Shown piece after piece: positions 27,725 to 41,649 of a stretch of 64,000 nt of DNA. Position 1 is the stretch's first letter. Each line of letters opens with the position of its first letter. Made by a program: the position numbers and the translations under genes. The stretch spans positions 18,079,645 through 18,143,644 of the forward strand of contig OV121088.1 in assembly GCA_921293015.1 (NCBI GenBank). The letters run 5' to 3'. Source of the DNA: Phorcus lineatus (lineage: Eukaryota > Mollusca > Gastropoda > Trochida > Trochidae). The notes under the pieces were generated by a model, which was not told the DNA's origin, made no database searches, and saw nothing but the letters and a program-made list of their open reading frames with translations.

Positions 27725-28250
27725 CTCGCACAAACTCTGTCGCATTCCACGGCTGTGCAATTGAAAACTGACGTTACATAACGCTGAGTTATCTTCCTTT
27801 GGTGCGACGACCTTAACATTGCTGACTTTCTGGTCTACCAGTGGTTTGTAGTACCCAGATGTTCTCACAGATTCGCCATGTCAGGAGGTACCTGGTGAAT
27901 CGTTAGAACCAAATATCATTGCGATGACGCAATACAGTTCTATGAGATTTTATTTATTTGATTATTACACGGTCACGGTGTATTGACACTCTCATAGTTT
28001 GTGATGACCAGATGTTGAGCCGAGGTGGTATTTCTTTATTGCTACAAGTAACGGCATGTGCTGACCTCCGTGTACCGATATTGTGGCAAGATTACTGTTG
28101 TATATTTACATGGATTTGTTGTATACCAGATGTCAGAGTACAATAAATGCTTTGTATGCCACTCCTACTCTCTTGCTGTATACAGCTGTACAACCACAAT
28201 TCAGACTGCAGTGCTATTGTGTTTTGTACAACCACAAAAAAATTGAGAAC
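27725..28250 (+). other. HMX 3' UTR with candidate poly(A) signal
   Basis: Composition falls back towards AT-rich. The first AATAAA after the stop is at 28142-28147, giving a 3' UTR of about 430 nt. Another AATAAA lies near 28327. Confidence 0.5.
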
Positions 28251-31200
28251 AGTTAGTGTCAAATACAACTATTCATAGCCACAAAATTTCATCAAACTTC
28301 AATATACATTTGGATAAATGTGAAACAATAAATTATTATATACTTATTTATTTATTATTGAAACAACTGAAAATCAAAATTGTGCTTTTAATTCTCGTAT
28401 CTATCGCTTTCATATATCATAAATATTTATCATATCGTTTCAAATGTAGATGAATATAAAAATATCAATATAAATTTAAGTATATTACTGACGTATTAAG
28501 CAGTTTTCTCTAATGATTTGATATTAAAAAAGAACTCTTTGATTGGTTTACCCAAGGATGATGAACAACTATGAAAACTTACACCAGAAACGAAAGCTTT
28601 ATCCTTCTCTAACTTAGCTTCTTGTAGTATTCTATGTATGTATTCCAGTATATGTAGATATGTAGGAAACGTATTCTTCCTCCCTAATAAAACTTTAAAG
28701 CAGTTGTGAGCATCACAAATATGAAAATATTGGAGAACGTGGAATATGAACGTAAACCATTATTGTTTAAGACATGATAGAGCCAATATGAGGAATCTAT
28801 TTTGATTACATAATTTACACGACATATCAAGCCATTTTGATCGATAATTGCAGAGTACATTAATTGTTTAAATGGAACTTCAAATCTGTTGCAATTTAAA
28901 CTTTAAATTCTTCAGTAGCAGTAACCGCTGTATATTAACGTTTGAAAAAAACCCCCAGAAAAATTATCTTAAACTATTTTTTATATATCATCTCCTTCGT
29001 ATGTTACAGATTGCAGAGTGATTTGTATTTTTCTCTTTTCTTTTGAAGTATGAATAAGCGTTTGTCCAAGGACATTTACATGTTTGTTCATTATACACAA
29101 TTCTTCACGGTATATGCTACTTTGAAAAAAGAGAAAAGTATCACACAACTATTTTTAACGTAAAGCCTTGTGAGAAATATATTTTACAGGTTTATATCAC
29201 ATAAGAATACTTCATATTTGTTATAATATTGAGCAAGTAAACTTTCTTCTTTCATTTTCAAGATCAAGAGTGATCAATAGTTTTATGTCAATTAAATAAT
29301 GAATCCTGTTTAACATATAGTTGTATGTGAAGTGTGTTTGTTTTCAACATGAAATGATAGTTCAGCATATCTTCCCTTATAAACAAGGGATACTTTTGTA
29401 TTCATCACGGATCAAGTCAAATTACCGAACCCTGCTAACGTTGCATCCTAATTAGAAGAGGACACACACATTACCTATTACACCTAGCGAAATGAGCTCT
29501 TGTAATTGAGTAAAAGTACATTACTTTGACGTCTACAACAGGTAAACACCACCAGTGTGTAACAGACAACATTTCAAGAATAAAGTTATATTTTTTCTAC
29601 CACAACCAATGCATGATACCAGTCTAAAGGAATGGTGGTTATAGCACAAGACTGAAAGTACATATCCCATCAATGAGGAGGCATATGCTTATAGACATGT
29701 ATATAATGCGTCCTGTCTAGAACTGTAAGTGTTACACAGCGATTATTCTATTGTATACAAACAAATGATATCATTGTTTATTTCATAGCTTTGTAGTTAG
29801 CCGAACGCTAGATGTAAATGCGGAAGGACGACAGGAACTGTAACATTTATAAAGTTAATAGCAACTGCAGACTACTTGCAAACTTTAACAATTTAAGTAT
29901 AATCGTGCCAAGGAAAAAGAGGCAACGAATTCGCTGGTCAATATCTTTATAAATGTTTTATTTCATTATAAAAGAAACGCAATATTATCTGTAATCGTTT
30001 TTACAGAACTTCTGCACATCGGAAATAAATGCATGAAAATGTAACAACGATAACTTGAACAAAAACATTAGATTTGAAAAAGCATTTATAAGATATTCCT
30101 GTGTTGTTGCGTCTTTTCTGTATATAGAGAAAGTGAAGTTAGAAGTGACTGTCATAATTAAAGCAATATTTTCTGTCAATCATCTCCTTTTTATGAAAAT
30201 ACAATACACAACGTTTGGGATTTTCATAATACAGAAGTTTTTTTCCAGAAAATCTTACTTTTTAATGTATGTAACTGGTATCATAGCTTGAGAAATAATA
30301 CTCACATGTATGAATATTGCGGTTGCGGAAAGATAACCTGAAGATGAAGACACCTTCCCCTGCTACAGTGCAGTCTCATCAAACCATGAATTTGTCATGA
30401 TTATAGCAGATAATAATTGTAAATAATCATATATTTCCAATACCTTTACTTTTTTAAACTTAATGTTAGCAAAGTAAGAGAATTCAAATATGTCAACTAC
30501 GCGACATTGAAGATCAAATGGTTTTGCTATAGATTAATAAATGCATTATTATAAAAAAAAATATATCAATTATAAAATATTTTATAAACAATTTAGTTGA
30601 TATATCCAACTTAATGGGGTAAAAAAGTATTTCAGAATTTATGTGCAATATCGGCTACCTTTCAAAATTACTTAAGTTACTAAAAACTGAATATCACGAA
30701 AAAAGACAAATGCCTAATAGAATGGTATTCAAACGCATCAAACCACGCACAATAAACCAACTACCACAACGACCTCGTGGTGTATACACAATTTACACAA
30801 TAAATGCACAGTTCATATTTCTGTTCTGTAGAGTACCTGTAAAGAAATTTAATGATTTGAAAATTAAAACTTTTTTCAATTAGAAGCATCTTGGAACATC
30901 AGATATCCTAATAAACAAAGACACTCAAGTACGAGTCAACATTAAGTTTTATTACAAGTTGACTTAACACATCAATTACGAATAATAGTTATGATTATAA
31001 TGGAACTTCAAAAACCCAGAGAGGTTGAAATAATGGTTTTTATACTTAGTTGACAACATACACTTAGAAGACTGAAGCAATGAATCTTTAAGAAAGTTAC
31101 AACATTCAGTTCAAAGCTTTTATATAAAGGACCAACCCTAAAATCAAATAATACCATCACAACAACTTGAATGACTGCTCACATTTACTACTACACAAAC

Positions 31201-32400
31201 AGCTGGACAACGTAATTTGAAAAAGAGCAAACCTTTTCTCATCTAGAGATAAACTATTTGAAACCAAAAGAAATTATACTTTAATATATTTTTACAGGGC
31301 ACTCAAAAGTTAATAAATTTTATCTCAAAGTAATCAATATCAAGTATCAAAACTACGATTTGAATTCATTTGGCCTAAGATAAAACAATATTTTAAGTTT
31401 TTACATGACTATTAAAAAAGAAAATGTTTAATTCTAAAGTTTTTGTTTTATTGCTTGCTTTATCGAATTGGAAAATTGTTTTGTCTCCTTAGGTATTTTC
31501 TCAAACTATATTTTCTAGTAAAGATGAGTTTTTAATATTAAAATTTTTACCATATCTGCACTTAAATATTTAACTTAATAGAAATTATTTTTAATTGACA
31601 CCAACATACGCCTCGTACGTCAAATAACTACTTACAATGCCTGTGAAAAACAATAATAGTCGCATATCAAGTACCTATGCCACATTTAAAGTGTTTGAAT
31701 GTCCACAAAGGTAACACAACAAGCTTATGTAATGAGTCTCATTATACTCAATGAACCATTATGAACTATTTATTCCTTTTTTAAAGTGTATCATTTTACT
31801 GTTGGCAATAAAAATGAACCTACCGTGGAAAATTTCATCTTTGATAATTAATTCTTTGCATGTCATAAATAAAGTATGTTTGACAGCTTTATAAACTAAG
31901 ATAAAAGCCTTACACCTCGTTCTCCCAAGTATTTGTACGTCTCGACGCATCTCAGATTTCGACGAAATTCTAATCTGTATTTGAAACAAGATATGTTTGA
32001 CTCTTCTAGGGATTTAACATACACGACTAATTATTTCATATAAGCTTCGCATATCACAACTTGATGATTGATGACATGTGATTCATTGAGTCCAGAAGCT
32101 TAGTTAGGTTCAGGACTAAAACTGAAATATCTTCCTCATAAACCACAAACATTGAAATTAATATGATCCTTTTCGGGAAGCTCTACGTTTGCATAGTTTC
32201 TAGAGTGTTATTTATGTGGTCCATTCACTTCAATAGATTTTCCTACATCTATTTTTTAGGTATGTAAACTCATAATTAGATTGAACAGTACGTCATTCCT
32301 GTAACCGTTATGAAATTTTATTGTCATGCTTTACACCCCTGCGGTCAAGATTTAAGGGTCATCGACCCTACACGAGTCTATGTATGTACTGTTGTTAGAA
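28251..32400. other. AT-rich gene desert 3' of HMX
   Basis: No gene, recognisable mobile element or tandem array found. Short open frames (for example 30055-30291 and 30641-30883) are Lys/Ile/Phe-rich, as random AT-rich sequence would be. Confidence 0.5.
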
Positions 32401-33443
32401 CATACTGTGAAGTACTATATTAAGGTAACCAATGCTGTGATAAAGAAACATTATAATGTACTTTATCTAGTTAAACATTGGTGTGATAAAGAAACATTAT
32501 CATGTACTATAATGAGATAAACAAGGGTGTGATAAAGAAAGATTATAATGCACTATATTGGGTTAAAAAATGTTGTGATAGAGAAACATTATCATATACT
32601 ATATTGAGGTAAACAATGCTGTGATAGAGAAACATGATTGAAGTAGTATATTGAGTTAAACAATCGTGTGATAAAGAAACATTATAAAGTACTATATTTA
32701 GTTGAACAATGCTGTGATAAAGAAACATTATAAAATAATATATTAAGGTAAACAACACTGTGATAGAGAAACATTATGATGCACTATATTGGGTTACACA
32801 CTGGTGTGACAAAGAAGCATTTTTAAAGTACTATATTGAGAAAAACAATGCTGTGATAAAGAAGCATTATAACGTACTGTATTAAGTTAAACAATGTTTT
32901 GATAGAGAAACATTATAATGTACTATATTGAGTTAAACGATCCTGAGAGAGAGAAACATGATTGAAGTAGTATATTGAGTTCAACAATGGTGTGATAAAG
33001 AAACATTATAATGTACTACACTGAGTGAAACAATGGTGTGATAAAGAAACATTATAATGTACTATATTGAACTAAACAATTATGACAAAGAAACATTATA
33101 ATGTATCATATTGAGTGAAACAATACTGTGATAAAGAAAAATTGTAATGTACTTTATTGAGTTAAACAATGCTGTGATAAAGAAACATTATAATGTACTA
33201 CATTGAGTTAAACAATGCTGTGATAAAGAAACATTATAATGTACTACATTGCGTTAAACTATGCAGTGATAGAGAAACATTATAATGTACTACATTGCGT
33301 TAAACTATGCAGTGATAAAGAAACATTATAATGTACTACATTGCGTTAAACTATGCAGTGATAAAGAAACATCATAATGTACTATATTGAGTTAAACAAT
33401 GCTGTGATAAAGAAACATCATAATGTGTTATGTTGAGTTAAAC
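32401..33443. repeat. 46-bp minisatellite, about 22 copies
   Basis: The unit reads GATAAAGAAACATTATAATG and then TACTATATTGAGTTAAACAATGCTGT, with base changes throughout and one near-identical run at about 33220-33390. The minus-strand open frame at 32543-32758 comes only from this repeat. Confidence 0.95.
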
Positions 33444-34914
33444 ATAATGAGTAACCACATGGGTGTATGCTCATATGAAACATTGAAAATAAGATGTTAA
33501 CATGCTCAAACAATATTTACTACTGAATCGCTGTTACATTGATAATTAGGTTACATCTGTGAGTCAGAATTAAATATCCGCAAACAAATGGTAGATATAC
33601 AAAACCATTTTGGTAATCTGAATTCCATGAATAATCAGTATTGCTATTGACAATGAATTAATCACATTAATGTGGGTGGAGACAACTACCGCTTATTGAG
33701 GACGATAAGTGTTATGTTTCATAATATACCAATGGTGCAATAAATCAATGTGTGCATCTGACAATATAAATGAACGTTTTGTGCATAGTTGATATCATGG
33801 GAATATAATGAATACCTTACCACAGTCATCTTGATACATACACATATGAAATTAATAGTCTATTTCAAAACATGGAGTTTGAAAGTTCGTTGTTCTTTAA
33901 TTATGTTTTTCACAATGATGTGATTAACCATTTGTATCGGTGTACCAATTATATCATTACTGAAAATGGCTTTTAACGTATACTTTTTACAATCTACACT
34001 AGTCAGAAACTCAATAAGGAGAAAACAAAATGATGACGGCCTGATGTCAGGAATTTACTAACGAAACTATTAACATTGTAAACGTTTAAATGTTAGATTC
34101 CCGCATTTAGCTATAGCCGATTGAAAACGTTTTATCCAGGGCTAAATGAGGAGCACAGGATTGCATCGGTCTTGATTACTTTGTTTGATGAACTCGTCCA
34201 ACAAAAATGGAAATGTCTTTCCTATTTTGAAAAATTCAAAAATAAATCATCTGGAGAAAATGATGAAATTGAAGCGAAAACGCTAACTGACTAATGACAA
34301 CATGTCGGTTCTTTATGAAAAACTTGGGGAGTCATTATTGCTACATTTCCAGTTATTATTAGTAATAAGACTCGAGAAGCAATTCAACGTGGCCGAATTA
34401 TGGGCAAGCGCCTTAAATGTCTTCAATTATCTGGAGGAGGTCATTAAAGTTTACTATGACCAGTACTTAAGCGGCGATTTGCAATAAGAATTCTAAAACC
34501 TCGTGAAATCTTCAAAGGGCTAATATGAGAAGTGAAACAATTAAAATAAATGTGTTTTGTTATTATTTCCTGTATGTGAGACGATGCATTATGATATTGA
34601 CTAGCTACCTGATCCCCGCCTGACTGGGACTGCTATAAGTTCCCTTAATTGGGGGGAAAAGAGCGATTTAATCAGAAAGACAATGAGTGTCTCATCAAGC
34701 ATCTGACCAGTTTTCATTTTCTACTGCAAGTTCATCTCTCTGAAAAAGCATCAACTCCCTCAAAGTCATCATATGATGTTGATTCCTGAACAGCTTTAAT
34801 GTTGGATATTCACATGCACAATGCACTTTTGAAAATACAGTTTTGAAAGTTTTCATAGTTTATCTATTTTTCTTGTTACATCACCATATCAAATAAAGAT
34901 AAACTCTATGGTAT
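33444..34914. other. Intergenic sequence with a candidate regulatory island
   Basis: AT-rich to about 34080. From 34090 to 34790 it is more balanced and non-repetitive, with several ATTA homeodomain cores. An open frame at 34302-34487 (61 codons) has no recognisable domain. Enhancer activity is only a guess from composition. Confidence 0.3.
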
Positions 34915-35060
34915 AAGTGCGTTCAACCTCGGAACAAGAGGTCCTGGTTTCGAGTCAAAGGAGAGGCTGGATAGCTCAGTCTGCTGCAGAGAAGTAGTCT
35001 ACAAGCAGAAAGCGCAATGCTGCATTTACAGGTGGAACATTATCAGCACGGTGGACTAAG
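34915..35060 (+). repeat. tRNA-like / SINE remnant
   Basis: ACCTC-GGAACAA-GAGGT (about 34926-34945) forms a perfect 5-bp stem with a 7-nt loop, like an anticodon arm. It is followed by a T-arm-like TGGTTTCGAGTC, then GGCTGGATAGCTCAGTCTG, an almost perfect polymerase III A box (TRGCNNAGYNGG). The order (3' half before 5' half) and a poor T stem rule out a functional tRNA. A decayed or dimeric tRNA-derived SINE is the best reading. Confidence 0.4.
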
Positions 35061-35984
35061 TTACTAAGTCTATGTATGTATCACTGCAGTGCTCAGTCAC
35101 AGTGATAGTGAAGCCTTCTCCCCATACGACTAGCAGCAAACGAGATCGCTCTTGAATGTATCGTAATTTTCAAAACACCTCACTTCCCTGTGTCAGTTTT
35201 GCTAGATGAATAACCGAGAGAATTGATAAGGTCTGTTTGATACTGTCATAAGTACTCATACAAACTTAAGAGCTTTTACTACTGAACCTTAACAGTAAAA
35301 TAACTACTAAATGTACACCAATTACCAGTGAGTATATTCGAGTTTATGATTCTATATAAGCCTTTTTCACATTTCTCGCTTGTAATTGATCTATTGATAT
35401 TATTTCTATCTTAATTAACATGTGTACCAAGTATAGAGACAGATATGAAATCAAAGAAAAGTTCTTATAATTCAATGTACTGAAGTTGCTGAATTCCAAA
35501 ATGTATCCATATTGTTTTTAACTTCATATTCGAGAAGGCAAATAGTTATTGTAATGAGTAGAGTTTCATTTACTCCGTACATTGGAATTCACAATATATG
35601 TATCTAACAACTAGTAGATCCACCATAACGTTAAAACATATGAATAGTTTTACTTTATGTTAACCACTAAGAAAGTTAAAAAATATTGTCACTCGGGACA
35701 AGTCTTTATTGTACCGATTACCACAAGGATAGGATAAACATCGAGGTATCAAAGCCAACACACATCTTTAGAGACACATGTCTACGTCAGGGTAGTACCT
35801 TATGACCTTTCTCTTAACCAACATGCATGCAATCAGGCGCCTTCATCGACTTCTGTAAAATGATATATATTATTTTCTATGAACAGCATTATGAGCATTT
35901 TGATGTTGATATTCACAAAATCAACAAGTTTGTTTCTTTTGAATGTGCTTGCCTACTTTTTGACACCAAAATAGGGAAACAGGT
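35061..35984. other. AT-rich sequence, nothing recognised
   Basis: The upstream part of the LINE at 35985 could extend here, but no reverse-transcriptase motif is visible. Confidence 0.45.
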
Positions 35985-36480
35985 TGTCATTACATGCAAA
36001 TTCAAATTCAAATGAGAGTTATCAAATATTGGATCAAACTTATTAGACTGCCTGATTATCGCAACGCCAATCAATTATTGTTATCATTAGATGATCATGG
36101 AAAATTGGTTTCAGATGTTAGAAATATCTTATTTTCAAGTGGATTTTCTTATGCTTGGTTAAATCAAGACGTCGGTAATATACAAATATTTCTGCCATTG
36201 TTTAAGCAACGAATAAGAGATATATCTATTTAGAATTGGTTCAGACCGGAAAAGTATATTTGTGTTCTTAATGATAAGTCACTTTTGAGAAATGTCTGTA
36301 AATTTAGAATTTCACTTCATACCTCGAAAATAAAGAAGTATAGAAAAGATAACAATACATTAGATGATTTGTCATGTTCGTGTTGTTCTTCTGGTTAATC
36401 AAGGAAGGACGAATTTCATATATTGTTAGTTTGCGACGTATTTTCCACCTGCCGTAAGAAGTATTCAAATTGTATCAATG
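35985..36480 (+). pseudogene. LINE reverse-transcriptase C-terminal remnant with zinc-knuckle-like end
   Basis: The frame reads MRVIKYWIKLIRLPDY, then FSYAWLNQDVGNIQIFLPLF and KQRIRDISI, a stop at 36231-36233, then NWFRPEKYICVL, RISLHTSKI, CSCCSSG, another stop, and KDEFHILLVCD. The order KYW.K / WLNQ.VGN...FL..FKQR..D / RIS.H / C..C.....DEFH.LL.C is what I recognise from the C-terminal part of metazoan non-LTR retrotransposon polyproteins. Two in-frame stops show it is dead. It is directly followed by diverged tandem repeats. Confidence 0.7.
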
Positions 36481-36835
36481 TAACATATCAAACGAATAGT
36501 CAAGTTATTCCCAAGCTACAACTATTCCAGAATCAAAATATTCCCCAGCCCCAACTCTTCCAGGAATAAAAAAATATTCCCAGCAACTACATTTCTAGAA
36601 TCAAAATATTTCCAGTTAAAACTTCCCAGAATCAAAATATTCCCATTTAAAACCTTTCAAGAATCAAGTTATTCCCAAGCAACAACTCTTCCAGGAATAA
36701 AAGAAATATTTCCAGTAACAACTATTGCAGAAACAAAATATTCCCAGTTAAAATTATTCCATAATCAAGTTACTCTTCAGTCACATCATTTCAAGAATAA
36801 ATCTTTTCTCAATTCATAAGTATATTCAAGTATGA
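36481..36835. repeat. Diverged tandem repeats (about 36 bp)
   Basis: Units built on TTCCAGAATCAAAATATTCCC and a CAACT motif are repeated about nine times with many substitutions and indels. Confidence 0.75.
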
Positions 36836-37550
36836 AGCTATACGTATGCCAACGCTACCCTTAGTCTAATTACACATTAATCAAACTACCCTCTGTAACA
36901 TCCACCTTTAATCAAACTACCTCATTGCCACAACTACCCTAGGGCAAACTCCCTCCTGCTATAAACAACTATCATTAGTTAAACCATCCCTAACTGGAGA
37001 GAAACTGTACCACCCACTGCCACTGCTCACGTAAGTCAAACTATAGCACCCCCTGCCACAATTAGCTAAAGTCAAACTATAGCACCCCCTATCACAATTA
37101 GCTAAAGTCAAACTAGAACACCCCCTATCACAATTAGTTAAAGTCAAACTATAGTACCCCCTATCACAATTAGTTAAAGTCAAGCAATAGCACCCCCTAT
37201 CACAATTAGCTAGAGTCAAACTATAGCACCCCCTATCACAATTAGTTAAAGTCAAGCAATAGCACCCCATGCCACAACTTCCTTACGTTAAATTACCCGT
37301 CTGCCACAATTACCTTAGTCTAACTATACCTCCTGTCACAACTAGCTAAGATCAGACTTTACTCTGCCATACTTATCAAGTCAAACCAACCCCCTATCAC
37401 AACTCTCTTAAGCCAAATATCATCAAGCCACAACTATCTGAATCTAAACTAGACCTTTGCCAAAGCAACTTTAAGTAAAAGTATCCCATGTTGATACTAT
37501 CTTAAGTATAATTTCCCCTCCAATAAGTCAAACAATACCGCACCGTACAT
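36836..37550. repeat. 36-bp minisatellite with degenerate flanks
   Basis: The core 37029-37270 has about seven near-identical units (CTATAGCACCCCCTATCACA then ATTAGCTAAAGTCAAA). Either side has older, looser versions with CACAACTACC. Because 36 is a multiple of three, the minus strand is open for 103 codons with a 12-residue repeat (GCYSLTLANCDR). This is a by-product, not a gene. Confidence 0.9.
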
Positions 37551-39479
37551 ACATGTAAACTTGTCTGAGAGACAACACACTTATTTTCTAGAATTTCAGA
37601 CACAAGATACTCTATCTGACACAGGGGGTACCACACATGGTACCATTTCTACTGGAGCATTTTCGTTTTTTTCATTCTAAAATTTATGAAATATCTAAGT
37701 AAACAGAATTACTTTTAAGAACGATTTGTAATCCCTCATCATTTAATATGTTTCCTTTTTTAAATATTAATAACTTTATATCGTTAGATATATTCAAATC
37801 TATTCCTTTTGATATAATGTCATATAAGTATCGTTAGTTATTATTGGTAAATTCACCAGCCTATACTTTGCAAATTGATACTTCAGAAGAGTATAAAGAT
37901 GAACCAGTGGTGGGAGGAGTTCTAAAACTTCACATACCCTCTCAATCATCTGTTCTGTTGTTTAACAACCAGGCTTTCCAATAGTTGTCTGAAGGGTGAC
38001 ATTTCACCGAATTTCGTACTAAAAGTGTTCGTTAATAAGTGTTTCGTATTTTTTTAAATAAAAAAACAGCAATAAACAAAGAGAGACTCAAACAGCCCAT
38101 GATTAGATTAGAAATGTCCTCAGACAATTCATCAAGAAAAATGCAATCACAATTAGGACTTAAATAATTAAAGTGGAAACACCTTTAACTTTTAAAAACA
38201 CATCTAAATTAAATATCGACCCTCATTTCAGTAGGAAGAGAGTTATTAGAACAACAAGACAAGACGTTAATTAAACAAAAGTTTCTTTTCAAATTACGGT
38301 AAAGATGTTTCAAGCATTGTGGCTCCGGCATGTCGCTTCTGCATCGTGCAAACCGTAGCGCAAGGAATAGAGTTACCAATTAAACGGCGAGGCAGACGCA
38401 TCGTGAATTTTGATTTAATGTGAGGAATATGAGGCCCCTCTCTTCAAGACACTAAGTGAGCGACCTTTGGGAATGACTGTGATTGTCTTGTATCGATTCA
38501 AGAACTGATCGATAGCTTTGATAGCAGATATGTGAATAGGGGTATTATTTGATTTACTTGCCACTCGTCCAACGTCTATAACTGTTCTGTCATGCAAGTT
38601 ACACATTGCAAAGGAGTTTATAATTTTAATTACTCTTTGATTTGATATGTGTTTTTTAAATCAAATTAAAGTAAATAGGTAAATTTAAGTGCTTAGTTTT
38701 TTCTGAACTACAGGTTCATACCAAAAGTTTGTTTACATACCTGCATATCCCAGTGCAAATATCATGTAATTTGGCATCTCTTTGAGGCATCGTAGCATTG
38801 CGATTTTAATTTTCAATAAAAAAGTGAAAAATCAATTCACCTTTACGCTATCGTATACAGTTAAGCGTAATAGTTTTTGGCAGGTCACTGAAGTGACCAG
38901 GGGTCAAAATTTCGAAAACAGGCAATTCTATTTTTCTCGACAAAATCCAATTTAAGTGATAAACATTTTTGAATACAAGTCATGTTTGCTTGCATTAAGT
39001 CAATATGATTTTGCTGAGTTTTTCTCAGAGAGTCGAAATGGAATATTCTGATCAAAATTTAAGGAAATCATAAATTCGAAAAAGTGACCCATTCTGTCTA
39101 TTTGATCATGCCAAAATTCGAATTTTTGCACAAAAGACTAGACAATTCCACAATATGTTAAAGAAAGGCTATTTTACACAATGACAATAAGAGATGCTTT
39201 GTCGGTTCTGTTGAAGTTATTCTATTGACGTTCAAACCAATCCAAAATTACATGATATTTGCATTGCATATTTGAGATACAGTAGTAGGTGAATAAAATT
39301 TCGATATGCAGCTGTAAAACATAAGGATTCTGATGACGGACAGATAAGTCCAAAGTTATTATATATCCTTAAAATAAACTTCTACACGTATTTCATGGCG
39401 AGGCAGACAGTCTGTGGACAAAGACAGAGGAGCTTAAACATGCCTAGGCGTTCTGAAGACGTTATAGAGTAATGAGAAT
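37551..39479. other. Intergenic sequence with a possible old inverted-repeat element
   Basis: No gene found. TGCAAATATCATGTAATTTGG at 38754-38774 recurs inverted at 39242-39263 with one extra base. This may mark a decayed element of about 0.5 kb, with no target duplication found. Confidence 0.3.
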
Positions 39480-39970
39480 TGTTTTCTGAAGATGACAGAG
39501 GTTCCGAAAACAGATAATTTGAGAAACAGATACAGAGATTCTGAAGTCGGATATAGATGTTATGAAGACAGTCTCATAGATTCTAGAGACAGACACGGGG
39601 AATATGAATATATCTACTTTGGTTGTGTTTGCATATACAGTCGTTCTGAAGATATATACAGACACGCTCAAGACAGATCCAGGGTTTCACTACAGGTACT
39701 TCAGACAGAGACCGATATAGACCTGAGATAGATACAGAGATTTCGAAGACAGAGAAGGATATTATTGAGACAGGTATACAGATATTTTGGAGACATATAC
39801 AGACATTCTGGAGACAGAGACAGATATTCTGAAGACAGAGAGTAGTATTCCGAAGACAGATACAGACATTCTGGAGACAGATACAAACATTCTGGAGACA
39901 GAGACAGATATTCTGAGGACAGAGAGTGGTATTCCTAAGACAGATACAGACATGTAGAAGACACAAAGAT
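39480..39970. repeat. 21-bp minisatellite with higher-order structure
   Basis: From about 39775 to 39960, 21-bp units alternate among three types: ACAGATACAGACATTCTGGAG, one with GAGACAGATATTCTGAAG and one with GAGAGTAGTATTCCGAAG, in the order A-B-C-A-A-B-C-A. The part to the left is looser. The period is a multiple of three, so several frames stay open (for example 39583-39981 minus). These are not genes. Confidence 0.9.
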
Positions 39971-41649
39971 CCTGAACACATATAATCTTTGAATAATTTT
40001 CAAATAAAAGCCAGACTCCTAGCAATGCAACGGAAGACAAAGAGAATATAATCTTAAGATGTGCAATTAAGTGAGAGAGAACGACAATCGTTCACTGTCT
40101 ATTTTCGCCTGCTCATTGTGTTTGAAATAATCAATCTAGTTAAACCTAGCTGTAATATAATACATGTACGTCCCGAAGTCCGTTAATACATCTAGAGGAT
40201 TACACACCTATTCCGTGTCGAGCAGGCGCGAACATCAGCCAATCAAATTCTTCGAATCGCGGGTCAATGCGATTGTTTCGCCGTTCTTCAGCAACTCAAT
40301 TACAAAATCTGAACGTTACCTTTTGTATTGCAGTGATTTGTGTTGAAAAATATGATGACAGCATCATTTCTCTGCATATAATGTTGACGGAATATTTTTG
40401 TGTTGTTTATTTTTTCATTTGTGCAAAAGTAAATAAACAAAGTAGGTCAAACGATCCCAAAATAAGTTTTGAAGTTTAAATAAAGACAAACGTAGGGTAA
40501 GCATGTGACATTAACCAAGATGCACGAGAAACTCGTCTTTGATTGGTTGAAAGCTGACTTCCTACCCTCCTTTTATTGGTGGGCTCAAAATAAGTCAAGG
40601 GTCAGCTGAACATGACCTCAAGAAGTACTTCTCTAGATGTATTGACGGATCAATACATCTCTTTTAACTAGATTGTGACATAATAAAATTAGCATTGCAC
40701 CTTGCCAGTCTTGACATGAACGCTAAAGGAATTTGTTTTACTACTTAGAGAAAACTACTGCAACTATCATCAATCTAATGAATCCTATGTAATTGTAATG
40801 AAGACACCGCTCTTACCAATCACAAAATGTATATATATATATATATATATATAAGATATACGTTTAGAAAGAATGAAATTGCACGACGAAAACAAAACGA
40901 TGTGTGTTGAGGAAGTACGCAGTCGTCGATGAGTGACCTGGGCTGATTATGCAAAGCAGTTGTTTGTTAGATATACGTCTGGACTATGAAATCTTTGTTT
41001 GTGAACCTCGATTTGTTTTATTAAGCAATTGAAACAACTTTTATATGGAAATCTTTGAATTAGTTTTACGATTTGATTGTAGAGGATATCCCACTTATTG
41101 GTTCATCACGAGTTAGTATACTTGCGATATTTTCACGTGTTGTTTCGCATGTGTAAGCAACGAGATGACTATTGGATCCGTGAAGTGTTTCTAAATTGTC
41201 AAAGAAATACACGTGAGAAGAGACTTTTTACCGTAAGCAATATCTTCTAATTAATCCTTTATGATTAAACTAACATTTTAAAACAGTTAATCAACATGTG
41301 CTTCTATCAAGACTGAAAGAAAAAGTCAATTGTTTTATCTAAAAACAACTTGTACAATTGACACAGTTAAGAAACAAATAATCGCGAAATATCTACTAAT
41401 TTGCTTTTTGCAATATTCTTAACAAGAGTACTTCTGTTTGACACCATATGAGCAGAAATATGTTGTTTGCAATACCAGAGATCAAGATCTCGAAGCAACA
41501 ATATATGATCATGAGATATGAGGACTTTCAGACATGAATAGCAAACATTGTATTGCCTTTACTATCAACTCAACATATAAATTTTCTTAAATGATCATTT
41601 ATTTTTAAAAAAAACCAACATTTTTTCCGGGAAACGAAAATTGATATCT
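39971..41649. other. Intergenic sequence with a TA microsatellite
   Basis: A pure TA run lies at about 40830-40853. No gene supported. Confidence 0.5.

Noticed and set aside
34926..34995. Possible functional tRNA gene
   Set aside because: The anticodon-like arm lacks T33, the T stem does not pair, and the A box comes after rather than before it.
36959..37270. 103-codon Cys-rich minus-strand frame with 12-residue repeats
   Set aside because: Direct translation of a 36-bp minisatellite. A Cys-rich repeat protein is tempting, but there is no signal peptide or splice support.
39583..39981. 132-codon minus-strand frame rich in Cys, Leu and Ser
   Set aside because: By-product of the 21-bp array, whose other frames are open as well.
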